NCBI GenBank assembly: GCA_001920415.1
Contig: MNJR01000023.1
Coordinates: 1-64,000 of the forward strand
Length of the DNA stretch: 64,000 bases
Direction: 5' to 3'
DNA from: Acidobacteria bacterium 13_1_20CM_3_53_8
GTDB lineage: Bacteria > Acidobacteriota > Blastocatellia > Pyrinomonadales > Pyrinomonadaceae
Shown here: in pieces, positions 16,838 to 25,356 of the stretch
How positions within the stretch are numbered: position 1 is the first letter of the stretch
How the letters are laid out: each line of letters begins with the position of its first letter
Notes under the pieces: generated by a model
The model's input: the letters and a program-made list of their open reading frames with translations, nothing else
The model's database searches: none
Told to the model about the DNA's origin: nothing
Position numbers and translations under genes: made by a program

Positions 16838-18940
16838 CTAGCCAGCGCGATGCGCGACCGCATAAGCGACCACGGGGCTGCGCGAACTGTAATTCTTCAC
16901 GCGCGCACTCGTCTTTGGCCTTCCACGATTCTGCGGCGCAATATTTCTGCTGACGGGTTTTTGACCGTGCGCAGTCTGCCCTTGCTGCTGCGCGCCATGC
17001 GCGGGCGAAGGCGCTGCGCCTCCAGTTGCGGGCGCAGGGCTTGCAGAGAGAAGGCGCTGCTGCTCGTCCTGCGTCATCAACATCATGTAGCGCACTAACA
17101 GCTTGGCATGATCGCCTTGATAATCTTGAACCGCTTGAGGGACGTTCGGAATGTTCGTCACCCATCGGTCGCCTTCCTGCCTGAATAGTCCTGTAGGCAT
17201 GGCCGTGCCCGGACTTATCTGCGCAGGATCAAGCAGCCAGCGGAATGTCCAGTCGGGTTTGAGACGCTGCCCCGCTATCATGAAGTTCGGCGCAATCGCA
17301 GTCGCGTCGTGTTGCGCGTTGCCTGTCATGTGACATTTCAAGCACGGCGTGCCTGAAGTGAATAGCTGGCGAGCGATAAGACGCTCCTGATCCGTCAGCG
17401 GGTCAAGCTGCTGCGGTATGTACGGGTCTTCCTGCGATGAGACGGCCATGAAGAAGCGCACAAGCTTCTGCAATTCGTTCGGCGAGAAGGTGAACGTAGG
17501 CATGCGCGCTCTCAAATAGGTTCGCACACCGTTGTTATTTGCGCCCGGCTGCGGCGGCAATTCACCGTGCGATCTATCAGCTTGCTGCGCAGCCTGATTA
17601 TTCTGTTGACTGTTTTGCTGCGCCGCGCCCGTGTTTGCGCCCGCAACAGGAGGCGCACTCGTGCTGACTGCTGCTGCCGCGTTGTTAGTCGAAGGCTGCG
17701 CGTTGCCTGATTGAGCGCTAGCGCTTTGCGGGCCAGCGAGCGACGGGTCGCGCAGGAAACGAAGCAGCCAGTTGGGATCAACGCGCGCGCCTTCGCTTGA
17801 AAGTCTAGGCGGCAATTGATCGCGCCAGTCCGGCGTCTGATAGAGCGGCAGTCCCATCAAGACAGAGTTTTGTCCCACCTGGATGCTGTGACAGCCCATG
17901 CAGTTGTACTTCTTAACAACCCACCAACCTTCTTGAATATCTCTTCGCCTGTCGCTCGGATTGTAGAACATAGTCTGAGGCACGGTTGCGCCTTCCGCTC
18001 CCACACTGCCCAGCAGGAACGTAGTCAGAGCAGTGCGCCATTCGTCCGTCAGGAAAGGCTTAGGCATTCGCAGACGGTCAGCAGGAGCTTTCTCTTTTCC
18101 TCTATCATAAATAGCAGGGTCTGAAAGTTTATGTGTGAAAAAGCCCTGATGCGTGTACCACTCTTCGTGATTGTTCTGGTCAAGCGGGTCAACGCCACGT
18201 TCTGCGTCATTGGTCAGCATGGCGAAGTCCAGGCGCTCCATTGGCGTTGCGCCTTCCGTCGTCAACTCTTTACCAATTCGCTGCTCGTCCTCAAAGCCGC
18301 GTATCTCGTGGCAGCCTGCACAACCGTACTGCTTGATTAGAGCTTTACCGCGATCATGCAGGCTAGCATCGGTCAGGTAGGAAGTATCAGGGTATGATTC
18401 CGGTTGAGAGAGCGAGAATAAGTATGTGGCTATGTCTCGCGCGTCCGTGATAGGCAGACGGAAGTTGGGCATCACAGTCATGTTCTGCACTTGCAGTTCC
18501 GCGCCGTCGTTTGGACAACGCGAATGCTGCTCCGTGTCGAAGACGAACGGAAGATTGTGATTAGCGTAATCCTGCGGCGTTAAATCACGGTGCTCGCGCG
18601 GGCAGTAGGGCGCCCAGCGATTGCGCGGGTTATAAATCCAGCGGACTATGTAATCGAAGTTCGCCTTCTGACCAACTTTCGTCAGGTTCGCCGCAAAGTC
18701 TCCGCCCACGTGCTCGCCGTTCTCGTCAATCGAGTGGCAGGCCATGCAGCCGCGCGTGTGGAAAAGCTCGCTGCCGTGCTGAGCATCGCCACGCTGCTGC
18801 TGCGGTACTTGCCCATCAAAACTCTCCTGCCAGAGATAGGCCGCGATTGCTTTAATCTGGTCTGCGCCGTCTTCATCACGTTGAAGTCGCCAGAACGTAG
18901 GCATCTTTGTGCCGGGACGAAACGCTTGCGGGTCTTGCAC
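16838..18940 (-). CDS. Multiheme cytochrome c, downstream part (frame-shifted from upstream ORF)
   Basis: 700 codons, opening at GTG with no ribosome site and overlapping the upstream cytochrome ORF by 65 bases in another frame. Its first residues (QDPQAFRPGTKMPTFWRL) look like the middle of a cytochrome c domain, so it is probably the continuation of that ORF. Four CxxCH heme sites are present (CMACH, CAGCH, CMGCH, CLKCH), each followed by a MP-type methionine loop. A low-complexity Ala/Gln/Asn/Ser linker splits the third and fourth. The last 45 residues are basic and unlike a cytochrome. Expected outside the membrane as electron carrier between the bc-type complex and the oxidase. Confidence 0.8.
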   Translation of the reverse strand: MQDPQAFRPGTKMPTFWRLQRDEDGADQIKAIAAYLWQESFDGQVPQQQRGDAQHGSELFHTRGCMACHSIDENGEHVGGDFAANLTKVGQKANFDYIVRWIYNPRNRWAPYCPREHRDLTPQDYANHNLPFVFDTEQHSRCPNDGAELQVQNMTVMPNFRLPITDARDIATYLFSLSQPESYPDTSYLTDASLHDRGKALIKQYGCAGCHEIRGFEDEQRIGKELTTEGATPMERLDFAMLTNDAERGVDPLDQNNHEEWYTHQGFFTHKLSDPAIYDRGKEKAPADRLRMPKPFLTDEWRTALTTFLLGSVGAEGATVPQTMFYNPSDRRRDIQEGWWVVKKYNCMGCHSIQVGQNSVLMGLPLYQTPDWRDQLPPRLSSEGARVDPNWLLRFLRDPSLAGPQSASAQSGNAQPSTNNAAAAVSTSAPPVAGANTGAAQQNSQQNNQAAQQADRSHGELPPQPGANNNGVRTYLRARMPTFTFSPNELQKLVRFFMAVSSQEDPYIPQQLDPLTDQERLIARQLFTSGTPCLKCHMTGNAQHDATAIAPNFMIAGQRLKPDWTFRWLLDPAQISPGTAMPTGLFRQEGDRWVTNIPNVPQAVQDYQGDHAKLLVRYMMLMTQDEQQRLLSASPAPATGGAAPSPAHGAQQQGQTAHGQKPVSRNIAPQNRGRPKTSARVKNYSSRSPVVAYAVAHRAG

Positions 18941-20345
18941 GGTAACGCGAATTCAAGTTTAACTGATCAATGCGCGCGGCCAACTGGCTGTTCGTAACAT
19001 GCAGTGATTCAATATGAGCCTTCAACTGCTGCGCCGTCGCATCATCGGTTTCAGGACGGCTACTAACCTCTTCCGATTCCAAAGCTTCGCGGTCGTTCGC
19101 TTTCTGCTGCTCCTCCAACTGACTTATCAACTGTCTTGCATTGGATAGCCCGTCAGTCTCGCGGTCGAATCCTTCATAGCGATGGCAACCAACACAACCA
19201 CGATTCTGGAAAAGGTCGCGCCCTAGATTCAGCGTTGAAGCGTAATCAAGAACGCGGTCGTTCTGGTGGCACTGCACACAGCCAGCTTCAGTGTACTGGC
19301 GGTCGTAGAGCGGATGCAGCCAGAAAGGATTAAGGCCGTGAGCCTTGACGACTGTGGTCGTCGCGCGACCGTTGCCTCCGTGACATGCAGAGCAACCGAA
19401 GCGGTCAGGGTTATGAATCTGAAGTAGCTGGCGGTTCGGATGCGATACAAATGCACGAGCCAGATCGTCAGGCTTCTTGTTACCCGTAGTGAAATTGGCG
19501 GGCGTCAATTCCAGAGGCTCGCGCACGCCCATGTGGCATGTCTCGCAACGGTCAACCAGATTCGTTTCGTTGACGTTAATCTGATGAATAGTGAAATCGA
19601 AATCGTCGTTGCGCTTGATAAGACTGTCAATCTGCTTCGCAGTCAAACCGACCATGTGATTCTTCAAATAGTCGTCCCGCTTCTTCGCTGCATCAGCGTA
19701 AGGCTGCAAAAGTTTCGTGCGATCTGCAAGATACTGCGCCTTCCTATTTTTGAGGTCGTTGTATCGTTCTTCAAGCTGCGTGAAATTGAGATGTTGGGTT
19801 TCAACCCTGCCGTCGTCTGTGGGATATTTGATTGTAACCTGCTCAGCCCTCTTTTTCGCCACCTCTTGACGAATCTTATTTTTCGCTGAATCACTTCCGG
19901 CCTGCTCTATGCGGTAGTTAAGAACACTTATCTGGCCACGCTGATTCTGGAAAGGGTCTGTTACGACTGCAAGCTGACTCTCTATGAGTTTGACTTTACG
20001 ATCAATCTCCTGCTTCTGAGGCTCTGCTGCCTGTTGCGCCGCCTGAGCTTCCGCATCAAGCTGCTGGTACTCAGGCGTGTTCTTAACTTCCCCTTCAGTC
20101 TGCCCCGCGTTCTTCTTGATGCTCTTCAAGTAACGATTCTCGCGCTCGACGAACTCTCGCTGGTATCCCTTCCAGGGGCGCTGCCCGTAAACCTCGTCGT
20201 AGAGCGCCCACGCGAGCGAGCCGATTAAAAGTATCGCGCAGATGAGCATGATGCCGCTCGTTGAGCGGCTGATGATGGGATCGCGCTCAGGCAGCGCCGC
20301 ATCTTCTCTTTTCACCAGAGCATCTTGTTCCGTAGAGTCAGCCAA
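18876..20345 (-). CDS. Multiheme cytochrome c, upstream membrane-anchored part
   Basis: 489 codons beginning with TTG (GGAGGAAG upstream). One membrane helix (about residues 30-47) is followed by about 180 residues of charged coiled coil, then four CxxCH sites (CETCH, CSACH, CVQCH, CVGCH). A second coiled coil runs to LHVTNSQLAARIDQLNLNSRY, after which the frame turns to an unlikely Arg/Ser tail. The natural continuation resumes in the next ORF, so the intact protein would be octaheme, of roughly 1,200 residues. Gene order behind the cytochrome b genes shows it replaces cytochrome c1. Confidence 0.8.
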   Translation of the reverse strand: MADSTEQDALVKREDAALPERDPIISRSTSGIMLICAILLIGSLAWALYDEVYGQRPWKGYQREFVERENRYLKSIKKNAGQTEGEVKNTPEYQQLDAEAQAAQQAAEPQKQEIDRKVKLIESQLAVVTDPFQNQRGQISVLNYRIEQAGSDSAKNKIRQEVAKKRAEQVTIKYPTDDGRVETQHLNFTQLEERYNDLKNRKAQYLADRTKLLQPYADAAKKRDDYLKNHMVGLTAKQIDSLIKRNDDFDFTIHQINVNETNLVDRCETCHMGVREPLELTPANFTTGNKKPDDLARAFVSHPNRQLLQIHNPDRFGCSACHGGNGRATTTVVKAHGLNPFWLHPLYDRQYTEAGCVQCHQNDRVLDYASTLNLGRDLFQNRGCVGCHRYEGFDRETDGLSNARQLISQLEEQQKANDREALESEEVSSRPETDDATAQQLKAHIESLHVTNSQLAARIDQLNLNSRYRARPASVSSRHKDAYVLATST

Positions 20346-20397
20346 CTTCTATTCTTCCTCCGCGCGAGACTTTTAGGCTTATACCAAGCTGCAATCA

Positions 20398-20497
20398 AAA
20401 AAGAAGAAGAGATAATCCACGCGCATCACACGAAGCAGCACGAAGAGAGCTTCAAGCCGTTTCGCGCCCTTTCGTGTGATGCGCGTGGATAACATGA
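20398..20497. repeat. CACGAAG inverted repeat, copy G1
   Basis: Left arm AGAGATAATCCACGCGCATC followed by CACGAAGCAGCACGAAG; right arm TTTCGTGTGATGCGCGTGGAT, then GATCTCT. It forms a long hairpin between the cytochrome b C-terminal gene and the cytochrome c gene inside the operon. A related element lies at 26651. Confidence 0.8.
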
Positions 20498-20523
20498 TCT
20501 CTTTTCTCACTGCTTGCTTGGTA

Positions 20524-21639
20524 TCAGATATTAAACCAGGGCGTAACCCAGACGTATTTTATTGTGAATACCAACCGTATGAGCAGTTTTACAGGGAACG
20601 CAAGAAGCACAGAGATTGCGAAGAACTGAAACGTCATGTATTGCAAGATGCTGGTGCGCGCCAGCAACTTCTTTTCGAACTCGTCCTTCGTTGTCAGCCA
20701 CAGCCATAAACGCTTCCACCAGGGCAGCGAATGGTCAATGCGATTGAGTCCGCCTCGCGTCATCAACCAGTGGAAGAACATCCCGCCCACTACGTAGAAC
20801 ACTCCGACCACAACTGCGCCGAAGATGACTTTCATCCACCACGTAGAGCCTCCGAAATGTTCGGGCGTAATCCCGAAGATGTCAGGAAGATCGCGGTTCT
20901 TGTCAAACACAACCGCATTATGATCCCAGGTCTGTCCCGGCCAGAACCAAATCCAACCCGGCCCGCGTATGAACGTTCCAATAATGATAAGGGTAATCCA
21001 CATGAAAAAGCCCCACATGAACATCCCTATGGCGAAGCGACGCTGCTTCCAGGAATAGTAGCCATTCCCAAGTGGATTTGAATCAACGTAAGGGAAGACC
21101 ATCAATCCGATAATCATCACGCTTGGCATCACTACGCCAGCAATCCACGGATCGAAATAGACCAGCATCTCTTGAAGACCCAGAAAATACCAAGGGGCTT
21201 TTGACGGGTTCATAGTGAGATTCGGGTTAGCGGGTTCTTCCAATGGCGCGTTGAGCGTGATTGACCAGACGAAGAGAATAATCGTGACGATAAGCGTGGC
21301 TAGAAATTCTATGCGCACCAGATAAGGCCAGACGTGAATCTCGCGCGCCCAACCGGGACGCCACGGCAGAGTCTTGCGATGATGAGTTTTGGCTAACTGC
21401 TTGTCTCCTTCAAGCTCTACGACAAGTTGATCGTTAGCCTGCGCCTGCTTGATTCCCAGCCAGGTGAAGAAGGCCACAAGCGGTATTAGAGCGACAATCG
21501 GGATGTTGTCGGGCGCAGAGGCAATCTTCCAGAGTTGATGCCAGTCCTGCACGAAAAATATCGCATAGAGCGCGACGCCGATAACCAGCAAGAGCAGAAC
21601 CACCTTGCCTAAAGTGAGCCTGAATCTTCCCTCTGCCAT
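20524..21639 (-). CDS. Cytochrome b C-terminal subunit (subunit IV-like)
   Basis: 371 residues. One N-terminal helix precedes a 60-residue soluble part, then three or more helices of the cytochrome b C-terminal half. The quinol-site motif appears as KAPWYFLGLQEML, the PEWY variant. A fourth and fifth helix and a 50-residue cytoplasmic loop extend beyond the usual b6f subunit IV. With the separate N-terminal gene this is the split, b6f-like layout used by menaquinol-oxidising complexes. It is separated from its partner gene by modular element E5. Confidence 0.9.
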   Translation of the reverse strand: MAEGRFRLTLGKVVLLLLVIGVALYAIFFVQDWHQLWKIASAPDNIPIVALIPLVAFFTWLGIKQAQANDQLVVELEGDKQLAKTHHRKTLPWRPGWAREIHVWPYLVRIEFLATLIVTIILFVWSITLNAPLEEPANPNLTMNPSKAPWYFLGLQEMLVYFDPWIAGVVMPSVMIIGLMVFPYVDSNPLGNGYYSWKQRRFAIGMFMWGFFMWITLIIIGTFIRGPGWIWFWPGQTWDHNAVVFDKNRDLPDIFGITPEHFGGSTWWMKVIFGAVVVGVFYVVGGMFFHWLMTRGGLNRIDHSLPWWKRLWLWLTTKDEFEKKLLARTSILQYMTFQFFAISVLLAFPVKLLIRLVFTIKYVWVTPWFNI

Positions 21640-21679
21640 CTTCCCTTTTCTCCGCCGAGAAATTTTCAGCTACATAAAG

Positions 21680-21872
21680 TTGAGCCGCGTCAGCGGCGCG
21701 AGTGAATTTAGCCCGGCTTTTCAAAGCCGGGAATCGAGTCGCAACCGCATGCGCCTCGTCGCTTTAGCGACGATTGAGTAATTCAATCGTCGCTAAAGCG
21801 ACGCCTATCAAATTTTGACAATCTCTCCCGGCTTTGAAAAGCCGGGCTAAATTCTGTTTGCCGCTAACGCGG
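21680..21872. repeat. Modular hairpin element, copy E5
   Basis: A symmetrical array: CCGCGTCAGCGG, AGCCCGGCTTTTCAAAGCC and CGTCGCTTTAGCGACGATTGA, then the three modules in reverse order and sense. Each module is itself a hairpin. It lies between two cytochrome b subunit genes of one operon, so it is transcribed. Confidence 0.85.
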
Positions 21873-21946
21873 CAGCATCGTCGGGCTAAGGATTCATGCA
21901 CAATCTTCGATTAGTAATCCCCTAGCTCTTTAATTGCAAAAACTCT

Positions 21947-22870
21947 CTACTTCCTCTTTACAGCTTTCATCTCAGATTCGAGCATCACAGGCGCGGGGCC
22001 GCTAATGCCTCCATCCTTGCGTATGCGCCAGAAGTGCACGGCCATGAAGATAGAGGCGACGAGCGGTATGCCTATGCAATGCCATATGTAAGAGCGAAGG
22101 AGCGCGTTCGCATCAACGATTGAGCCACCCAGAAGCCCAAAGCGAACGTCGTTGTAAGGCGTCATGCCCAACTGCGGCCCGAACGGCCCTTCGTGTCCGA
22201 ACATTGGAGTCGCACGCGCCATGTTCGTTCCAACTGTCACAGCCCAGAATCCTAGTTGATCGTCCGGCAACAGGTAGCCAGTGAATGAAAGCAGTAGTGT
22301 AAGCACCAGAAGAATAACGCCCACGCACCAGTTGAACTCGCGCGGTCGCTTGTACGAACCCGTCAGCACAACGCGGAACATATGCAGCCACGTAGTGATA
22401 ATCATCAGGTGCGCTGCCCAGCGATGCATGTTCCTCAAAAGTTTTCCGAAAGGAACGTCGTGCTCTAAGTAAAGAATGTCGCGGAAAGCCTGAACCTTCG
22501 TAGGGTGGTAGTAGAACATCAAGAGCACGCCCGTAAAGGTCAGAACGATGAAAAGGTAAAAAGTAATGCCGCCCATGCCCCACGTGAAATTGTAGCGAAC
22601 TGCGTCACGGTTAACTTTCGCAGGATGCAGGTGCAGAAAGACGTTTGAAAGAATTGCAAGCGAGCGGTTGCGCGGATCGGAACGATCATGCGAAACGCGA
22701 AAGATTGATTTCCATAGCTGTGTCTGCTGCGGGTCGCGGTAACCTTTCGCCTCTTCGATTGCGCGGTTCTTCAATTCGACCGCATCCTGGCGCACCTTCG
22801 CCGCAAGGCCCGTCTCGCTCTTCTCGCCCTCTAACTGCTTGGTCTCCCGCTCTGGACGCTCAGGCTCCAT
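21947..22870 (-). CDS. Cytochrome b N-terminal subunit (diheme)
   Basis: 307 residues from ATG 22870 (AGGAGA upstream). A charged 85-residue cytoplasmic leader precedes four membrane helices. The heme b ligands are the paired histidines in LLRNMHRWAAHLMI and the later RSYIWHCIGIPLVASIFMAVHFWRIRKDGG. It oxidises (mena)quinol with the Rieske protein encoded just upstream. The helices end where b6-type proteins end, consistent with a split cytochrome b. Stop at 21947, then the 300-base gap with element E5. Confidence 0.93.
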   Translation of the reverse strand: MEPERPERETKQLEGEKSETGLAAKVRQDAVELKNRAIEEAKGYRDPQQTQLWKSIFRVSHDRSDPRNRSLAILSNVFLHLHPAKVNRDAVRYNFTWGMGGITFYLFIVLTFTGVLLMFYYHPTKVQAFRDILYLEHDVPFGKLLRNMHRWAAHLMIITTWLHMFRVVLTGSYKRPREFNWCVGVILLVLTLLLSFTGYLLPDDQLGFWAVTVGTNMARATPMFGHEGPFGPQLGMTPYNDVRFGLLGGSIVDANALLRSYIWHCIGIPLVASIFMAVHFWRIRKDGGISGPAPVMLESEMKAVKRK

Positions 22871-22876
22871 CAAGGT

Positions 22877-22976
22877 CTCCTAATTTTGGATTTTAGATTG
22901 CCGATTTTGGATTGAAAGAAAGACCAGCGCTTCCCTTCAATCCGTTCGCTAATCCAAAATCCAAAATCCAAAATCG
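22877..22976. repeat. Heptamer inverted repeat, AAAATCC family, copy C1
   Basis: Left arm units GATTTTA, GATTGCC, GATTTTG; right arm three copies of AATCCAA ending in AATCG. It fills the gap between the Rieske stop codon (22977) and the cytochrome b start, inside the operon. Confidence 0.85.
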
Positions 22977-23657
22977 TCAGAGTTGTAAGAACGCTCCATC
23001 GTCGTTGAATTCGTTGCGCTCGCCTTTTGGCGCTTTGTAGAGCTTCGCCGTGTTGACGACGATCTGCCCTTCGGCGTCCAGCTTCACTTCGGCGCGATCC
23101 ATTGGGCGCGGCGCAGGGCCTTCAAAGTTAACCCCTTCGCTGTCGTAGCCGCTGCCGTGGCAAGGGCATTTGAATTTGTTCTCGCTTGGCCGCCAGTCGG
23201 GCGTGCAGCCCAGATGCGTGCAGCGCGCGTAGATGACGAACACGCGATCCGACGTTTTATCAACCCAGATGCGATACTGCTGCTGCCACTTGGTGTCAAC
23301 GCCTATGCCGTAATCTGAAGGAAAGCCTATACGGAAGACGCTCGAAGGCTCGAAGATGGCGCGCGGCAGAAAAAAGCGCAAGAACATCAGGAAGCAGGTC
23401 GTCAAGAATCCTGCGACTGTAGCCCACACTATGCGGCGGCGCATCTTGTTCACGGGCGGGTCGGGCGCTGTCTCGATCACCATCCCTGCGGGCTTCGCTG
23501 CTGATTTCGTAAAGCCTCTTGCGACCCGTTCGGTCGGAGTGCTGGTAGCACTGGCTGCTCCGGGCGCAACTCGCGTAGCCGCCTGCGTAGTCGCAGGAAC
23601 TTCCGTTGGTACAGCCTGAGTTTCATCAGGCTCTGTTCTATTGACTGGACTGTCCAC
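22977..23657 (-). CDS. Rieske 2Fe-2S protein
   Basis: 226 residues, GTG start with GGAGGAG 9 bases upstream. A long Ala/Thr/Pro-rich N-terminal region (about 75 residues) precedes one membrane helix and the Rieske fold. Cluster ligands: C146 and H148 in CTHLGC, C164 and H167 in CPCHGSG; C151 and C166 make the stabilising disulfide. First gene of the quinol oxidase operon with split cytochrome b and the multiheme cytochrome. The leader is longer than usual; it could be spaced cytoplasmic tail. Confidence 0.95.
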   Translation of the reverse strand: MDSPVNRTEPDETQAVPTEVPATTQAATRVAPGAASATSTPTERVARGFTKSAAKPAGMVIETAPDPPVNKMRRRIVWATVAGFLTTCFLMFLRFFLPRAIFEPSSVFRIGFPSDYGIGVDTKWQQQYRIWVDKTSDRVFVIYARCTHLGCTPDWRPSENKFKCPCHGSGYDSEGVNFEGPAPRPMDRAEVKLDAEGQIVVNTAKLYKAPKGERNEFNDDGAFLQL

Positions 23658-23981
23658 GCCGCTTACTCCTCCATAAAATTAGGACGGCGAAACTCCAGGG
23701 CAATCTGGCAAACGTAGACTTACTGGCATCAAGCCAGCCGCAGAGAAGTTATAGACATCCCCTGAAAACAGGGAATGAAAACATTCTCTGCTTCTATGGT
23801 CTTATCCAAAACGGCTGCTAAATGTCATGAAGAGCGCCGCGCCAGAATGAAATAAAAAATTGGCTCGGTAGCGCTATTTATACTATTTTCATTCGCCTCT
23901 GGCAAGGTATAATTTTATTGCAATTCGAGCACTGACTTCACGTTTTGTTGTCGAATTGAAGAAAGGAAACCGAAATTTAAA
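23658..23981. other. Intergenic region, 324 bases
   Basis: Lies between the divergent Rieske and glutaredoxin-like genes. A TATAAT at 23908-23913 points toward the glutaredoxin-like gene, but its -35 region is poor. A small imperfect stem (23757-23775, CCCTGAAAACAGGG) is present. No gene was found. Confidence 0.5.
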
Positions 23982-24236
23982 TTGAGCGAAAAAGCGCACG
24001 TCACCATCTACACCAGACCCGGCTGCCATCTCTGCGACGAGGCCAAGCGCGTTATCCTGCGCGAAGCACTCTCAGACCAATTCGTACTCGAAGAGGTCAA
24101 CATTGATTGCGACCCGGAGTTGAAAGAGCGTTACGCGACGGAGATTCCGGTTATCTTCATCAACGGAGAAGAGGCTTTCAGGCATAGATTGACCGCAGAA
24201 GAATTCAGAGAAAGATTAGAAGTTTCACAACGCTAG
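23982..24236 (+). CDS. Glutaredoxin-like thiol protein (DUF836 type)
   Basis: 84 residues, TTG start. Thioredoxin-fold order with the redox pair CHLC at residues about 15-18 (IYTRPGCHLCDEAK) and the cis-proline segment EIPVIFINGEE. Members of this short family act as thiol-disulfide proteins of unknown partner. It reads away from the Rieske operon and converges on the chelatase genes through element E2. Confidence 0.85.
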   Translation: MSEKAHVTIYTRPGCHLCDEAKRVILREALSDQFVLEEVNIDCDPELKERYATEIPVIFINGEEAFRHRLTAEEFRERLEVSQR

Positions 24237-24452
24237 AAGCCCACGAAAGTGGGCGACCGTCTAAAGCCCGGTGCGTAAGCGCCGGGTTAGAGTTGGTAAA
24301 AGATTACCGAAGCCCGCGAGAGCGGGCGACAGCCCATTAATTCTCACGCGCTGTCGCCTGCTCTCGCGGGCTTCGGTAATCTTACTTGCTATCTGTTCCC
24401 GGCGCTAACGCACCGGGCTTTACTCTATCGCCCGCTCTCGCGGGCTAACATC
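24237..24452. repeat. Modular hairpin element, copy E2
   Basis: Modules in order: AGCCCACGAAAGTGGGCGAC, AAGCCCGGTGCGTAAGCGCC, AAGCCCGCGAGAGCGGGCG with GACAG, then the mirrored set ending CGCCCGCTCTCGCGGGCT. It fills the gap between two convergent genes. Confidence 0.88.
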
Positions 24453-24461
24453 CAACGAATC

Positions 24462-25328
24462 TCAATTTGCATCAAGGTGCAGTCTGACGGCTGACTCCTC
24501 AATTGCTGCGAAAAGATGTTCGCGCTCCTTTTCATCACGTGCCTGCCTGTAATCGGAAAGAAGCTCTTTCAGTCCGGCAAGCTCTTTGTAAAGCCCTGCA
24601 TTCTCTACGGGCGGCGTCAGGTAAGAGATAAGCTCAGCGTATGAGCGCCGCTTTGCGATTGAGCCTTCCGAAGGATTGTTCACGCTGTAGATGTAGACAT
24701 TTGGAAGTTCGCCAATCAAGCGATCCGGCCAGCATTTTTCCGAAAGCCCAACCTGCTTTCCCGGCATGAATTCCAACGAACCATGCGTTCCAACGTGAAT
24801 CACCGCATCGGCTTTGAAAACTTTTTCAATAAAGGTGTAGAACGCTGCGAAACCGTGATGCGGCGCTCCACTTCTAGCCATCAGAAGACGCATGGGATCG
24901 CCCTCGTAACCGAACGTTGGCTGCACGCCAAGGAAAACTTTTCCGAGCCTTATGCCTTGAATCAAGAGCTTTCCATCGAAACTATTAATCTCACCAGGCG
25001 CTCGCCCCCACTCTCTTTCAATATCTTCGACGTAAGGACACTTCTGGAAAAATTCGTCCACGCTCATTTTGTAAAGAACATTCGCAGTCGTTCCGTAGCC
25101 TTCTGCCTCGCTGCCTAATAGCATCTCGCGCAGACTGTCCGCGCTCTCCGGCACTTCAACATCGTAGCCATCATCTTTCAATTTTCGGAGAATGCCCATC
25201 ACACTCGGAAAGACATCCAACTCCGCAGCCGTTCCTATGTTTCCCTTATTCGGCGGGAAGCAGAACACGACAACCGCAATCTTCAACTCTTCCCTTCGAG
25301 CCGTCTGCAAACGATTCCAGCGCATCAA
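24462..25328 (-). CDS. BchH-type chelatase, middle part (after frameshift)
   Basis: 288 codons continuing the preceding ORF in another frame; coding sense extends back to about 25375 (EPVQLEERCRRLARRLMRWN). It carries BchH/CobN family landmarks: IAVVVFCFPPNKGNIGTAAELDVFPS, HHGFAAFYTFIEKVFKADAVIHVGTHGSLEFMPGKQVG and PNVYIYSVNNPSEGSIAKRRSYAELISYLTPPVENAGLYKEL. The HVGTHGSLEFMPGK block is the conserved metal/porphyrin site region. In normal BchH this leads straight into the C-terminal half, but here a stop follows at LHLDAN and the C-terminal half is encoded upstream instead. Confidence 0.85.
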   Translation of the reverse strand: MMRWNRLQTARREELKIAVVVFCFPPNKGNIGTAAELDVFPSVMGILRKLKDDGYDVEVPESADSLREMLLGSEAEGYGTTANVLYKMSVDEFFQKCPYVEDIEREWGRAPGEINSFDGKLLIQGIRLGKVFLGVQPTFGYEGDPMRLLMARSGAPHHGFAAFYTFIEKVFKADAVIHVGTHGSLEFMPGKQVGLSEKCWPDRLIGELPNVYIYSVNNPSEGSIAKRRSYAELISYLTPPVENAGLYKELAGLKELLSDYRQARDEKEREHLFAAIEESAVRLHLDAN

Positions 25329-25356
25329 TCGCCGAGCCAGTCGCCTGCATCTTTCT

